From CBDBGD01 sp965205235 (GTDB lineage Bacteria; Chloroflexota; Dehalococcoidia; Lucifugimonadales; UBA1127): a DNA stretch of 64,000 nt. A program made the position numbers and the translations under genes. The notes beneath the pieces are model-generated. The model was not told the origin of the DNA and did no database searches. It saw only the letters and a list, made by a program, of their open reading frames with translations. Positions 16,923-25,060 of the stretch are shown one piece after another; position 1 is the stretch's first letter, and each line of letters opens with the position of its first letter. Location: positions 67,670 to 131,669 of the forward strand of contig CBDBGD010000004.1 in the NCBI GenBank assembly GCA_965205235.1, given 5' to 3'.

Positions 16923-16952
16923 TTTACAGGCGGTTCCGGGGCGTGCTATTCT
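16923..16952 (+). promoter_or_regulatory. Promoter of thrS
   Basis: TTTACA (16923-16928), 18-base spacer, TATTCT (16947-16952). It predicts an untranslated leader of about 155 bases before thrS, long enough for leader control. Confidence 0.55.
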
Positions 16953-17115
16953 CGGCCGCGACGCTGGTACGGGAAGGGACGTGACTTGGGAACCGCCGCT
17001 CGGTAGTCCGTAGCCTCGACACAACGCCGCTCAGCAGGCCTCTCGCAGCGCGGCTGCGGGGGGCCGCATTGCATTCCTGCCCCGCCGTCACCCTGAGAAC
17101 CGTGAAGGAGTCGTT

Positions 17116-18864
17116 ATGTCGTCGCGGTCGATGAGCCAAGCCTCGCCGGAGGTGCGCGCGCTGCGCCACCGCATTCGCCACTCGGCCGCACACGTGATGG
17201 CGGACGCGGTGCTGGAGCTGTTCCCGGAGGCCACCTTCGCCATCGGGCCGCCGACGGATGACGGCTTCTACTACGACTTCGGCGTGTCGCAGCCGTTCAC
17301 GCCGGAGGACCTGGGCCGCATCGACGCGCTGATGCGCGACCGCATCGCCGCGGACACTGCCTTCGTCCGGTCGGAGCTGGCGCGCGGGGAGGCCAAGGAG
17401 CTCTTCGAGAGCCAGCCGTTCAAGCAGGAGATCATCGACGATATCCCGGAGGAGGAGGCGATCTCCCTCTACCGGCACGGCGCGTTCACGGACCTGTGCG
17501 AGGGGCCGCACGTGGAGCGCACGGGGCAGATCGCCGCGTTCCGGCTGCTCACGGTGGCGGGGGCGTACTGGCGGGGCGACGAGCGGCGGCCGATGCTGCA
17601 GCGCATCTACGGCACGGCGTTCGAGAGCGAGGAGGCGCTGGCGGAGCACCTGCGGCTGCGGGAGGAGGCTGAGCGCCGCGACCACCGGCGGCTGGGGCGG
17701 GAGCTGGGCCTGTTCCTCTTCGACCCGGTGGCGCCGGGAAGCCCCTTCTTCCTGCCGAAGGGCGCGCTGGTCTACACGCTGCTGGTGGACTACGTGCGGG
17801 GGCTGTACCAGCGCTACGGCTACCAGGAGGTCATCTCGCCGCAGATCTTCTCGACGGAGCTGTGGAAGCGGTCCGGGCACTACGACAACTACATCGAGAA
17901 CATGTTCCTGGTGGAGGCGGAGGAGCAGGAGTTCGGGGTGAAGCCGATGAACTGCCCCGGCCACGCGCTCATGTACGCCGCCGAGCTGCACTCGTACCGG
18001 GACCTGCCGCTGCGCTACGCGGACTTCGGGCGGCTGCACCGCAACGAGCGGTCAGGGGTGACCCACGGCCTCACGCGGGTGCGGTCGTTCAGCCAGGACG
18101 ACGCGCACATCTTCTGCACGCAGGAGCAGATAGCGTCGGAGGTGGCAGGGTTCGTGGCGATGGCGTCGGAGAGCTACCGAGTGTTCGGCTTCGACGACGT
18201 GCGGATCGTGCTGTCGCTGCGGCCGGAGAAGCGGGTGGGGTCGGACGAGGTGTGGGACCGAGCGGAGGCGGCGCTGGCGGGGGTGCTTCAGGACCTGGAC
18301 CTGCCACACGAGACGGCGCCGGGCGAAGGGGCCTTCTACGGCCCGAAGATCGACTTCTTCGTACCGGACGCGATCGGCCGGGAGTGGCAGCTGGGCACGG
18401 TGCAGCTGGACTTCTCGATGCCGGAGCGGTTCGACCTGGAGTACGCCGCGGAGGACGGCTCGCTGCAGCGGCCGGTGATGGTCCACCGGGCGATGCTGGG
18501 CTCGCTGGAACGCTTCCTGGGGGTGCTCATCGAGCACTACGGGGGAGCGTTCCCGCTGTGGCTGGCGCCAGTGCAGGCCGTCGTCATCCCCATCGCCGAC
18601 CGGCACGTGCCCTACGCGCGGTCGATGGCGGCGGAGCTTCGGGCGCAGGGCTTCCGGGTGCACGTGGACGAGCGGGGCGAGCGGATGCAGGCGAAGATCA
18701 GGGACGCGCAGCTCCAGAAGACGCCGTACATGCTGGTGGCGGGCGACCGGGAGGCGTCGGCGGGAACGGCGGCGGTGCGGCTGCGGGACGGGACGAACCT
18801 GGGGCCGGTGGCCCTGGCGGACGTGGCGGCGCGGATGCGGGCGGAGGTGGAGGGGAAGGGGTAG
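17116..18864 (+). CDS. thrS: Threonyl-tRNA synthetase, lacking the N-terminal TGS domain
   Basis: Charges tRNA-Thr and hydrolyses mischarged Ser-tRNA-Thr. 582 residues against about 640 for the E. coli enzyme: the protein opens directly on the editing domain, without the ~60-residue TGS domain. The editing site is intact (His22 and His26 in HSAAHVM, Cys128 and His132 in CEGPH). Catalytic zinc ligands Cys280 (MNCPGH), His331 (DDAHIFC) and His457 (VMVHRAM) are present, as are the class II motifs and a C-terminal anticodon domain starting at PVQAVVIPIADRH. The ATG follows AAGGAG. Apparently a single gene with its own promoter. Confidence 0.96.
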   Translation: MSSRSMSQASPEVRALRHRIRHSAAHVMADAVLELFPEATFAIGPPTDDGFYYDFGVSQPFTPEDLGRIDALMRDRIAADTAFVRSELARGEAKELFESQPFKQEIIDDIPEEEAISLYRHGAFTDLCEGPHVERTGQIAAFRLLTVAGAYWRGDERRPMLQRIYGTAFESEEALAEHLRLREEAERRDHRRLGRELGLFLFDPVAPGSPFFLPKGALVYTLLVDYVRGLYQRYGYQEVISPQIFSTELWKRSGHYDNYIENMFLVEAEEQEFGVKPMNCPGHALMYAAELHSYRDLPLRYADFGRLHRNERSGVTHGLTRVRSFSQDDAHIFCTQEQIASEVAGFVAMASESYRVFGFDDVRIVLSLRPEKRVGSDEVWDRAEAALAGVLQDLDLPHETAPGEGAFYGPKIDFFVPDAIGREWQLGTVQLDFSMPERFDLEYAAEDGSLQRPVMVHRAMLGSLERFLGVLIEHYGGAFPLWLAPVQAVVIPIADRHVPYARSMAAELRAQGFRVHVDERGERMQAKIRDAQLQKTPYMLVAGDREASAGTAAVRLRDGTNLGPVALADVAARMRAEVEGKG

Positions 18865-18881
18865 GTGCGACAGTTGCGACG

Positions 18882-19016
18882 TTGGGTGGGCCCACCCGCC
18901 CACCCTCGGAGGTTTTTTTGATTACTGGGGGCACATCCCCCAGACCCCTTGCCAGAGGGGCTTCCCCCTCTGGACACCCCCTGAGGTTTGCCCTCACTCC
19001 CTAAGGGAGAGGGGGG
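18882..19016. repeat. Mosaic intergenic repeat copy
   Basis: TTGGGTGGGCCCACCC...CACCCTCGGAGG followed by a T7 run and a GGGGGCACATCCCCC hairpin (18882-18942), CAGACCCCTTGCCAG, a CCCTCTGG region and a CCCTCACTCC..GGGAGAGG module (18992-19012). The palindrome plus T run just downstream of thrS could also act as its terminator. Confidence 0.7.
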
Positions 19017-19023
19017 TACGACC

Positions 19024-19455
19024 TCACACAGCACCCCAGGACACGGCGCGGTGGATGGTGACGCGGACGACGGGGGCGTCGGAGGGGAGGCGGGGGCCGC
19101 GGTACTGGCGGTACTTGGCTCGGAGGAGGGCCAGGGCGCGCTCCCTCTCATCGCCGTCCGGGAGCAGGGCGGCATCGCCCTCGAGGAGGACGTAGGCCAG
19201 GCGGCGCCAGTCCTCGCGGTAGTCGTCGATGATGATGGCGACGCGGGGGTTCTCGATGATGTTGCGGACGCGGCGCAGTCGCTCCGGCGGGACGCTCTTG
19301 GGCTTGGCGTCGAGGGCGAAGTAGAGGTGCGAGGCGTCGAGGGCGTAGACGATGGGGATGGCGTGGGGCCGGCCCTGGGCGTCGGCGGTGGCGAGGCGGG
19401 CGACGCGGCGCTGCTCGACGAAGGTGCGGACGTGGGGCGCGAGGGGGTCTGCCAT
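19024..19455 (-). CDS. PPOX-class F420-dependent enzyme, Rv0121-like
   Basis: Split beta-barrel flavin/F420-binding protein of the pyridoxamine-phosphate-oxidase-like superfamily (143 residues). FVEQRRVARLATADAQGRPHAIPIVYAL is the characteristic first half; PERLRRVRNIIENPRVAIIIDDY and EDWRRLAYVLLEG follow, the pattern of the TIGR03668 group, placed by recognition rather than search. Such proteins reduce or bind small molecules with F420H2 or FMN; no substrate is known. The ATG lies at 19455 with only a weak GA-rich stretch before it. Confidence 0.82.
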   Translation of the reverse strand: MADPLAPHVRTFVEQRRVARLATADAQGRPHAIPIVYALDASHLYFALDAKPKSVPPERLRRVRNIIENPRVAIIIDDYREDWRRLAYVLLEGDAALLPDGDERERALALLRAKYRQYRGPRLPSDAPVVRVTIHRAVSWGAV

Positions 19456-19508
19456 GGGCGGGGTATACCATCAGCGGGCGCGGGCGTCAACGATGGGGGA
19501 CGGGGGTC

Positions 19509-19536
19509 GAGGTTCCTGCCTCTGCAGGAACGACGA
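19509..19536. repeat. GAGGTTCCTG/CAGGAACGACGA hairpin module
   Basis: Copy of the short hairpin repeat (arms GGTTCCTGC and GCAGGAACG around CTCT), alone here, immediately upstream of the gatC promoter. Confidence 0.7.
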
Positions 19537-19552
19537 TGTGGGGAGGGGCAGG

Positions 19553-19581
19553 TTGAAGGGGCATTGGGCCCCTGCTAGACT
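19553..19581 (+). promoter_or_regulatory. Promoter of gatCA
   Basis: TTGAAG (19553-19558), 17-base spacer, TAGACT (19576-19581); transcription would begin about 28 bases before the gatC ATG. Confidence 0.55.
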
Positions 19582-19615
19582 GCTTCCCGCATCGAAAGCC
19601 CCGATGGAGGCGCCC

Positions 19616-19909
19616 ATGGCCCTGAGTCGAGACGAGGTCCTGCACGTCGCGCTGCTGTGCCGTGTCGCTCTGTCGGACGCGGAGGTGGAGCAGTTGCAAG
19701 GGCAGCTGTCGGACATCCTGGGGCAGTTCGAGGTGCTGGCGGAGCTGGACACGACGGACGTGCCGCCCACAGGCCACTCGGTGCCGCTGACGACGGTGAC
19801 GCGGGGCGACGACGCCCGCCCGGCGACGCCCAAGGAGGACGTGCTGGCCAACGCTCCACATCGAGAGGGGGACTACTTCCGCGTGCTGCCCGTGCTGGAG
19901 GAGTCGTAG
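19616..19909 (+). CDS. gatC: Asp/Glu-tRNA amidotransferase subunit C
   Basis: Small scaffold subunit of the GatCAB complex, which amidates Glu-tRNA-Gln and/or Asp-tRNA-Asn. 97 residues with the family pattern LSRDEVLHVALLCRVALSDAE, the QLSDILGQFEVLAELDTTDVPPTGH centre and the FRVLPVLEE end. ATG at 19616 has GGAGG five bases upstream. Its stop overlaps the gatA GTG by one base. GatB is not in the window. Confidence 0.94.
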   Translation: MALSRDEVLHVALLCRVALSDAEVEQLQGQLSDILGQFEVLAELDTTDVPPTGHSVPLTTVTRGDDARPATPKEDVLANAPHREGDYFRVLPVLEES

Positions 19910-21366
19910 TGGGGGCGCTGCACCATCTGACGCTGCACGAGGCGCGCGGCATGCTGGACCGTCGCGAGATCAGCGCCGCGGAGCTGACGGAGGACGTGCT
20001 AGGCCGCATCGCCGCGGTGGAGCCGCAGGTCGAGGCGTTCGTGACGGTGACGGCGGAGCTGGCGCGGGAGCAAGCGGTGCTCGCAGACGCGGTGCTGTCG
20101 AAGGGAGAGGGGCGCGCGCTGACGGGCATCCCGATGCAGGTCAAGGACGTGATCTGCACGCGGGGGGTGCGCACGACGTGCTCGTCGCGGATGCTGGAGC
20201 GCTTCGTGCCGCCGTACGACGCGACGGTGGTGGAGCGGCTGAACGCGCACTCGCCGGTGCTGGTGGGCAAGGGGAACATGGACGAGTTCGCCATGGGCTC
20301 GTCGACGGAGAACTCGGCGTTCCACCCGACGCGCAACCCGTGGGACCTGGCGCGGGTGCCGGGGGGGAGCAGCGGCGGGGCGGCCGCGTCGGTGACGGCG
20401 TCGGAGTGCCTGTTCGCGCTGGGGAGCGACACGGGGGGAAGCATCCGGCAGCCGGCGGCGCTGTGCGGCGTGACGGGGCTGAAGCCGACGTACGGGCTGG
20501 TGAGCCGATTCGGCCTGATCGCCTTCGCGAGCTCGCTGGATCAGATCGGGCCGCTGGCGAAGGACGCGCACGACTGCGCGCTGGTGCTGAACGCCATCGC
20601 CGGCCACGACCCGCGGGACTCGACGTCGATCCCCGGCGAGCGGCCGGACTACGTGCGCTCGCTGGAGGGCGGCGTGAAGGGGCTGCGGCTGGGGCTGCCG
20701 AGGGAGTACTTCGGCGAGGGGGTGGACCCCGCGGTGGAGGCGGCGGTGCGGGAGGCGGCGCGAGTGCTGGAGGCTGCGGGCGCGGTGGTCGAGGAGTGCT
20801 CGATGCCTCTGACCCGCTACGCCCTGGCCGTGTACTACATCATCGCCCCGTCGGAGTGCTCGGCGAACCTGGCGCGCTACGACGGCGTGAAGTACGGCTA
20901 CTCGGAGCGGGACGCGGCGTCGATGTGGGAGGCACTGGAGGCGACGCGCGCTCGGGGGTTCGGGCCGGAGGTGAAGCGCCGCATCCTGCTGGGGACGTAC
21001 GCGCTGTCGGCGGGCTACTACGATGCGTACTACCTCAAGGCGCTCAAGGTGCGGACGCTCATCCGGCAGGAGATGGAGGAGGCGTTCGAGAGCTACGACG
21101 CCCTGCTGACGCCCACCTCGCCGACGGTGGCGTTCCGGCTGGGGGAGAAGACGGCGGACCCGCTGGCGATGTACCGGAGCGACTTCTGCACGATCCCGGC
21201 GAACATCGCGGGCGTGCCGAGCATCTCGCTGCCGTGCGGCATCTCGGACGGGCTGCCGGTGGGCTTGCAGCTCACGGGGAAGGCGCTGGCGGAGGAGACG
21301 CTGCTGCGGATCGCGCACACGTACCAGCAGCTCACGGACTGGCACGCTCGGCGGCCGGGGTTGTAG
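19909..21366 (+). CDS. gatA: Asp/Glu-tRNA amidotransferase subunit A
   Basis: Amidase subunit of GatCAB, releasing ammonia from glutamine or asparagine for tRNA amidation. 485 residues; the Ser-cisSer-Lys triad is seen as Lys79 (MQVKDVI), Ser154 in the GGSSGG loop and Ser178 (DTGGSIRQPA), with the typical KPTYGLVSRFGLIAFASSLDQIGP segment. GTG start overlapping the gatC stop (TAGTG) with GGAGGAG upstream shows coupling. An open frame extending upstream of 19909 is not used. Confidence 0.95.
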   Translation: MGALHHLTLHEARGMLDRREISAAELTEDVLGRIAAVEPQVEAFVTVTAELAREQAVLADAVLSKGEGRALTGIPMQVKDVICTRGVRTTCSSRMLERFVPPYDATVVERLNAHSPVLVGKGNMDEFAMGSSTENSAFHPTRNPWDLARVPGGSSGGAAASVTASECLFALGSDTGGSIRQPAALCGVTGLKPTYGLVSRFGLIAFASSLDQIGPLAKDAHDCALVLNAIAGHDPRDSTSIPGERPDYVRSLEGGVKGLRLGLPREYFGEGVDPAVEAAVREAARVLEAAGAVVEECSMPLTRYALAVYYIIAPSECSANLARYDGVKYGYSERDAASMWEALEATRARGFGPEVKRRILLGTYALSAGYYDAYYLKALKVRTLIRQEMEEAFESYDALLTPTSPTVAFRLGEKTADPLAMYRSDFCTIPANIAGVPSISLPCGISDGLPVGLQLTGKALAEETLLRIAHTYQQLTDWHARRPGL

Positions 21367-21431
21367 GGGGGGCGGGCGCTCACCCTCACCCCAACCCTCT
21401 CCCAGAGGGAGAAGGGGACTGCGATGCGACC

Positions 21432-21570
21432 TTGGGTGGGCCCACCCGCCCGCCCTCGGATGTTTTTCTTGGGGGGCTGCGCCCCCCGGCCCTCACCCGC
21501 TGCTTCGCATCGGCCTCTTCCTCAAGGGGAGAGGCGGGAGGCGAGGTTCCTGCCTCCGCAGGAACCTCGC
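21432..21570. repeat. Mosaic intergenic repeat copy with a perfect terminal hairpin
   Basis: In order: TTGGGTGGGCCCACCC..CGCCCTCGGATG with T5, GGGGGGCTGCGCCCCCC hairpin (21471-21487), CCCTCACCCGCTGCTTCGC..GGGAGAGGCGGGAG (21490-21540) and GCGAGGTTCCTGC/GCAGGAACCTCGC hairpin (21541-21570), here a perfect 13-base stem. Lies between convergent gatA and the dehydrogenase gene and can serve as terminator for either. Confidence 0.78.
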
Positions 21571-21577
21571 TGAATGG

Positions 21578-22570
21578 CTACGCCCCTCGCTGCCCCAGCG
21601 CCTCCGGGTTGGCGCAGGCGGGCATGGGCTCGCCATTCAGCGCGGCGAGGAGGTTTCGGGCGGCGAGGTCGGCCATGCGGGCACGGCTGCCCTGGCTGGC
21701 GCTGGCGATGTGGGGCGCAATCACCACGTTCGGCAGGGTGAGGATGGGGTCGTCCATGGGAATGGGCTCGACCTCCGTGACGTCGAGGGCTGCGGCGGCG
21801 ATGACCTCGTCGCGCAGGGCGTCGTAGAGGGCGCGCTGGTCGACGACGGCCCCGCGGGTGGTGTTGACCAGCACGGCGTGGGGCTGCATGGCCCGTAGCT
21901 CGGCCGCGCCGACGAGGTGGTGCGTCTCGGACGTGAGGGGGACGTGGAGGCTGACGAAGTCGGCGGCGGCGAGGACCGCCTCCATGCTGGGGAGGTACTT
22001 CAAGCCGAGCCTCTCCTCCTCGTCGGGGCGCCGGTGGCGCTGGTAGTAGAGGACGCGCATACCGAGGGCGCGCGCTCGGACGGCGACCTCGAGGCCGATG
22101 TTGCCGAGGCCGATGATGCCGAGGGTGGAGTCGAACAGGTCTCGCCCCACCATCTGGTTGGGGTGCCACGTCTCCCACTGCCCCGCCCGGACGAATCGGT
22201 CTCCCTCCAGCACGCGGCGGGCCGAGGCGAGCAGCAGGGCGATGGTGAACTCGGCGCAGGTGGCGTCGAGGACGCCGGGGGTGCGGCCGACGAGGACGCC
22301 GCGGCGGGTGGCCTCGGCCACGTCGACGTTGTCGAGGCCGGTGGCCATGTTGCTGACGACGACGAGGCCGGGTGCGCCGTCCATCAGCGCGCCGTCGACG
22401 CGGTCAGAGACCATGGTCAGCAGGGCGTCGCGGCCGGCGGACCGGGCCATGAGCTCCTCGCGCGGCGGGGGGAACCACCCCTCCCAGACGTCGACGTCGG
22501 TGTGCTGGGCGAGGAGGTCGAGGCTCCCCTGGTCGATGCGGCGGGTCACGAACACCTTGGGCCGGGCCAT
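21578..22570 (-). CDS. D-isomer-specific 2-hydroxyacid dehydrogenase
   Basis: NAD(P)-dependent dehydrogenase of the glyoxylate/hydroxypyruvate reductase and phosphoglycerate dehydrogenase superfamily (330 residues). It has TGLDNVDVAEATRRGVLV, the nucleotide-binding GIIGLGNIG, VNTTRGAVVD (catalytic Arg region) and VIAPHIASAS with the catalytic His. No ACT domain. Opens MARPKVFVTRRI at an ATG; the region upstream is short and repeat-bearing. Substrate unassigned; a second, only distantly similar member is at 32.1 kb. Confidence 0.92.
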   Translation of the reverse strand: MARPKVFVTRRIDQGSLDLLAQHTDVDVWEGWFPPPREELMARSAGRDALLTMVSDRVDGALMDGAPGLVVVSNMATGLDNVDVAEATRRGVLVGRTPGVLDATCAEFTIALLLASARRVLEGDRFVRAGQWETWHPNQMVGRDLFDSTLGIIGLGNIGLEVAVRARALGMRVLYYQRHRRPDEEERLGLKYLPSMEAVLAAADFVSLHVPLTSETHHLVGAAELRAMQPHAVLVNTTRGAVVDQRALYDALRDEVIAAAALDVTEVEPIPMDDPILTLPNVVIAPHIASASQGSRARMADLAARNLLAALNGEPMPACANPEALGQRGA

Positions 22571-22630
22571 GGCGTCCCCCTTGGTGGTGGTGTGCGTCCA
22601 TTGTACTCATGTTGGTGGGGGATGGGGCTG

Positions 22631-22677
22631 CCCTCACCCATCGCTGTGCGGCGGCCTCTTCCCAGGGAGAGGCGGGT
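22631..22677. repeat. CCCTCACCC/GGGAGAGGCGGG repeat module
   Basis: Single copy of one module of the mosaic repeats (CCCTCACCCATCGCTGTGCGG..CAGGGAGAGGCGGG), between divergent genes, without the other modules. Confidence 0.6.
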
Positions 22678-22738
22678 GCGTGGTTGAAGCGCGGGGGCGC
22701 CCGGAGTAGGCTAGTGGGACTGTCGGAGGGGAGGGCAC

Positions 22739-23062
22739 ATGGCCAGTCCGCGTATCGTGGAGCCGACGAACGTCCAGCTTCTGCCGGAGGGCATCGCCAT
22801 CCAGTGGGCGGACGGGCACGTGTGCCTGTACGAGCACCGGGAGCTCCGGTTGCAGTGCCGGTGCGCTGAGTGCATCGGGGAGTGGCCGAACCGGCGTGAG
22901 CTGGACTCGGACGCGGTGCCGATGGACGTGGTGGCGGTGGAGTACATGACGATAGGCCGCTACGCGCTCCAGTTCCTGTGGAGCGACGCCCACTACACGG
23001 GCATCTACCCCTACACGCTGCTGCAGGAGCTGTGCCCGCAGCCGGCCCCCGCCGGGGGGTGA
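22739..23062 (+). CDS. DUF971 (GBBH-like N-terminal domain) protein
   Basis: 107-residue protein of the DUF971 group, related to the N-terminal domain of gamma-butyrobetaine hydroxylases; small stand-alone members are linked by context in other bacteria to Fe-S cluster handling. It shows GIAIQWADGHVCLYEHRELRLQCRCAECIGEW, with CRCAEC giving three close cysteines, and YALQFLWSDAHYTGIYPYTLL near the end. The ATG follows GGAGGGGAGGG. Stands alone between two minus-strand genes. Confidence 0.88.
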   Translation: MASPRIVEPTNVQLLPEGIAIQWADGHVCLYEHRELRLQCRCAECIGEWPNRRELDSDAVPMDVVAVEYMTIGRYALQFLWSDAHYTGIYPYTLLQELCPQPAPAGG

Positions 23063-23075
23063 GGGTGGAGAGCGC

Positions 23076-23666
23076 CTAGGCGGTGCCCATCTCCTCTAGG
23101 AGGTCCTGGAGAGCCTGGGTGGTGGAGCGCCGGTTGGGGTCGGAGCGGGAGGCGGCGCGCTGCTCCAGGGTGCGGATGTCGGGGACGGTGTGGCAGCATA
23201 TGAGGGCGGGGCCGTCCTGCTCGAAGACCTCACCGATGGTGTTCTCGAAGGTCTCCAGGTCGTCGAAGTCGTAGGCGACAGGGTAGCCGGCCGCGAGGGC
23301 CATGTCCTTGAAGTTGACGATGCCGGCGCCGGGGATGGGCTGGCCGCCGGTCATGGCGTACATGTCGTTCTGGATGACGAAGTGGTAGAAGTTCTTGGGC
23401 GCCTTGTTGGCGACGGTGACGAGGGAGCCCAGGTTCATCTCGAGGCTGCCGTCGCCGTCGAAGAGGATGACGCGGAGGTCGGGGCGGGCGAGGGCGAGGC
23501 CGAGGGCGACTGAGGAGCCCTTGCCCATGGCGCCCATGGAGAAGTCGCGCCGGGGAGTGTCGGTGACCTGCACCCAGCTTCGCATGGCCATGAAGATGGG
23601 CATGACGATGCCGTTGTCGCGGTAGCGGTTGACGATCCGCATCATGTCGACCTGGTCCATGGGCAT
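23076..23666 (-). CDS. Thiamine-pyrophosphate-binding protein (decarboxylase beta-subunit type)
   Basis: 196 residues covering only the PP-type TPP domain, like the beta subunit of sulfopyruvate or the C-terminal half of phosphonopyruvate decarboxylase. MGAMGKGSSVALGLALARPD and FDGDGSLEMNLGSLVTVANKAPKNF contain the GDGS...N diphosphate/Mg motif; NDMYAMTGGQP follows. The partner pyrimidine-binding alpha subunit, normally adjacent, is absent on both sides. The ATG has GGAGGAG upstream. Substrate unknown. Confidence 0.85.
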   Translation of the reverse strand: MPMDQVDMMRIVNRYRDNGIVMPIFMAMRSWVQVTDTPRRDFSMGAMGKGSSVALGLALARPDLRVILFDGDGSLEMNLGSLVTVANKAPKNFYHFVIQNDMYAMTGGQPIPGAGIVNFKDMALAAGYPVAYDFDDLETFENTIGEVFEQDGPALICCHTVPDIRTLEQRAASRSDPNRRSTTQALQDLLEEMGTA

Positions 23667-23761
23667 GAGGACACTCCTCCGTCGGGCGTTCGGGACGCGG
23701 CTAGTCTAGGGATGGGGAGCTTGCCGTGTCAATGCGGGGTGGGGCCTCACCCGCCGGGGTG

Positions 23762-25051
23762 CTAGGAGGTCGGGGGCTCGATGGTAGCGAAGCCGGTGTA
23801 GGGCTGGAGCTCCTCCGGGATGGCGACGGAGCCGTCCTCCCGCTGGTAGGTCTCCAGCAGGGCGACGACAGTGCGGGGGAGGGCAAGGCCGGAACCGTTA
23901 AGCGTATGGACGTACTCGGGACGCGCTCCGGGGCCGGGGCGGTAGCGGATGTTGGAGCGGCGGGCCTGGAAGTCGGTGCAGGTAGAGCAGGAGCTGACCT
24001 CCAGCCACTCACCGCTGCCCGGCGCCCAGACCTCGACGTCGTAGGTCATGGCGGAGGGGAAGCCGAGGTCGCCGGCGCAGAGCTGCAGCACGCGGTAGGC
24101 CAGGCCCAGTCGTCGGCACAGCTCTTCGGCCCTGGCGACGAGGCGCTCGAGGGCTTCGGCGGAGTGCTGCGGCTCGACGAAGGAGTACATCTCCACCTTC
24201 TGGAACTGACGCACGCGCTTGATGCCGCGGGTGTCGCGGCCGGCCGCGGCCTTCTCCCGGCGGAAGCACGGCGTGCTGGCGACGTAGTTGATGGGCAGTG
24301 CGCCCGGCTCCAGGATCTCATTGCGATGCAGGCTGGTCAGCGGGACCTCGGCGGTGGGGATGAGCCAGAGGTCCTCCTCGGCGTCGCGGTAGAGGTTGTC
24401 GCCGAACTTGGGGAGGTTGCCGGAGCCGACGAGGACCTCCTCGCGAACGAGGGCGGGGGGCTGGACTTCGACGTAGCCGCCCTCACGGGTGTGGATGTCC
24501 AGCATCCAGTTGACCAGGGCCCGCTCCAGGCGTGCGCCGGCGCCCATGAGGACGAAGAAGCGCGAGCCGGACAGCCTGGCGCCGCGCTCCAGGTCGAGGA
24601 CGCCCAGTCGTTCGCCGAGGTCCCAGTGGGGCTGCGGCTCGAAGGGGAAGGTGCGCTGCTCTCCCCACTGCCGCGCGACGGTGTTGGCGGACTCGTCGAG
24701 GCCGTCGGGCACCTGGGGCAGGGGGAGGTTGGGAAGGCCCAGCAGCAACTCCTGTAGCTGGGCCTCGACCCCGGCAGCCTCCTCCTCAAGGCGAGTGGTG
24801 CGCTCGGTCACGGCGGCGATGTCACGGCGGAGGTCGGCCAGGGCGTCGTCATCGCCCTCGCGTCGGAGGGCGCCGAAGCGACGGCTCAGCTCATTGTGCC
24901 GGCCCCGGAGCGAGTCGCGCTCCGTGACTAGGGCGCGACGGCGGGCGTCGAGCTCCGCGGCCTGCAGGACGTCGGCGGCGTCCTCGCCGCGGCGTGCGAG
25001 GGCCTGCTGCACCACGTCCGGCTCTCGGCGAATGAGGTCAAGGCTCAGCAT
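23762..25051 (-). CDS. serS: Seryl-tRNA synthetase
   Basis: Charges tRNA-Ser. 429 residues, normal length: N-terminal coiled-coil arm (about residues 30-110), class II motif 2 CFRREKAAAGRDTRGIKRVRQF and motif 3 LNGSGLALPRTVVALLE, with TAEVPLTSLHRNEIL in the active site. It follows lysS with a 9-base gap, so greA, lysS and serS form one minus-strand unit. Ends in a short PPTS tail. Confidence 0.97.
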   Translation of the reverse strand: MLSLDLIRREPDVVQQALARRGEDAADVLQAAELDARRRALVTERDSLRGRHNELSRRFGALRREGDDDALADLRRDIAAVTERTTRLEEEAAGVEAQLQELLLGLPNLPLPQVPDGLDESANTVARQWGEQRTFPFEPQPHWDLGERLGVLDLERGARLSGSRFFVLMGAGARLERALVNWMLDIHTREGGYVEVQPPALVREEVLVGSGNLPKFGDNLYRDAEEDLWLIPTAEVPLTSLHRNEILEPGALPINYVASTPCFRREKAAAGRDTRGIKRVRQFQKVEMYSFVEPQHSAEALERLVARAEELCRRLGLAYRVLQLCAGDLGFPSAMTYDVEVWAPGSGEWLEVSSCSTCTDFQARRSNIRYRPGPGARPEYVHTLNGSGLALPRTVVALLETYQREDGSVAIPEELQPYTGFATIEPPTS

Positions 25052-25060
25052 CGGCGCACG

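Noticed and set aside
18882..18942. Dedicated thrS terminator only
   Set aside because: The same palindrome and hairpin occur at 8.4, 21.4 and 59.9 kb, so it is primarily a repeat copy; a terminator role remains possible.
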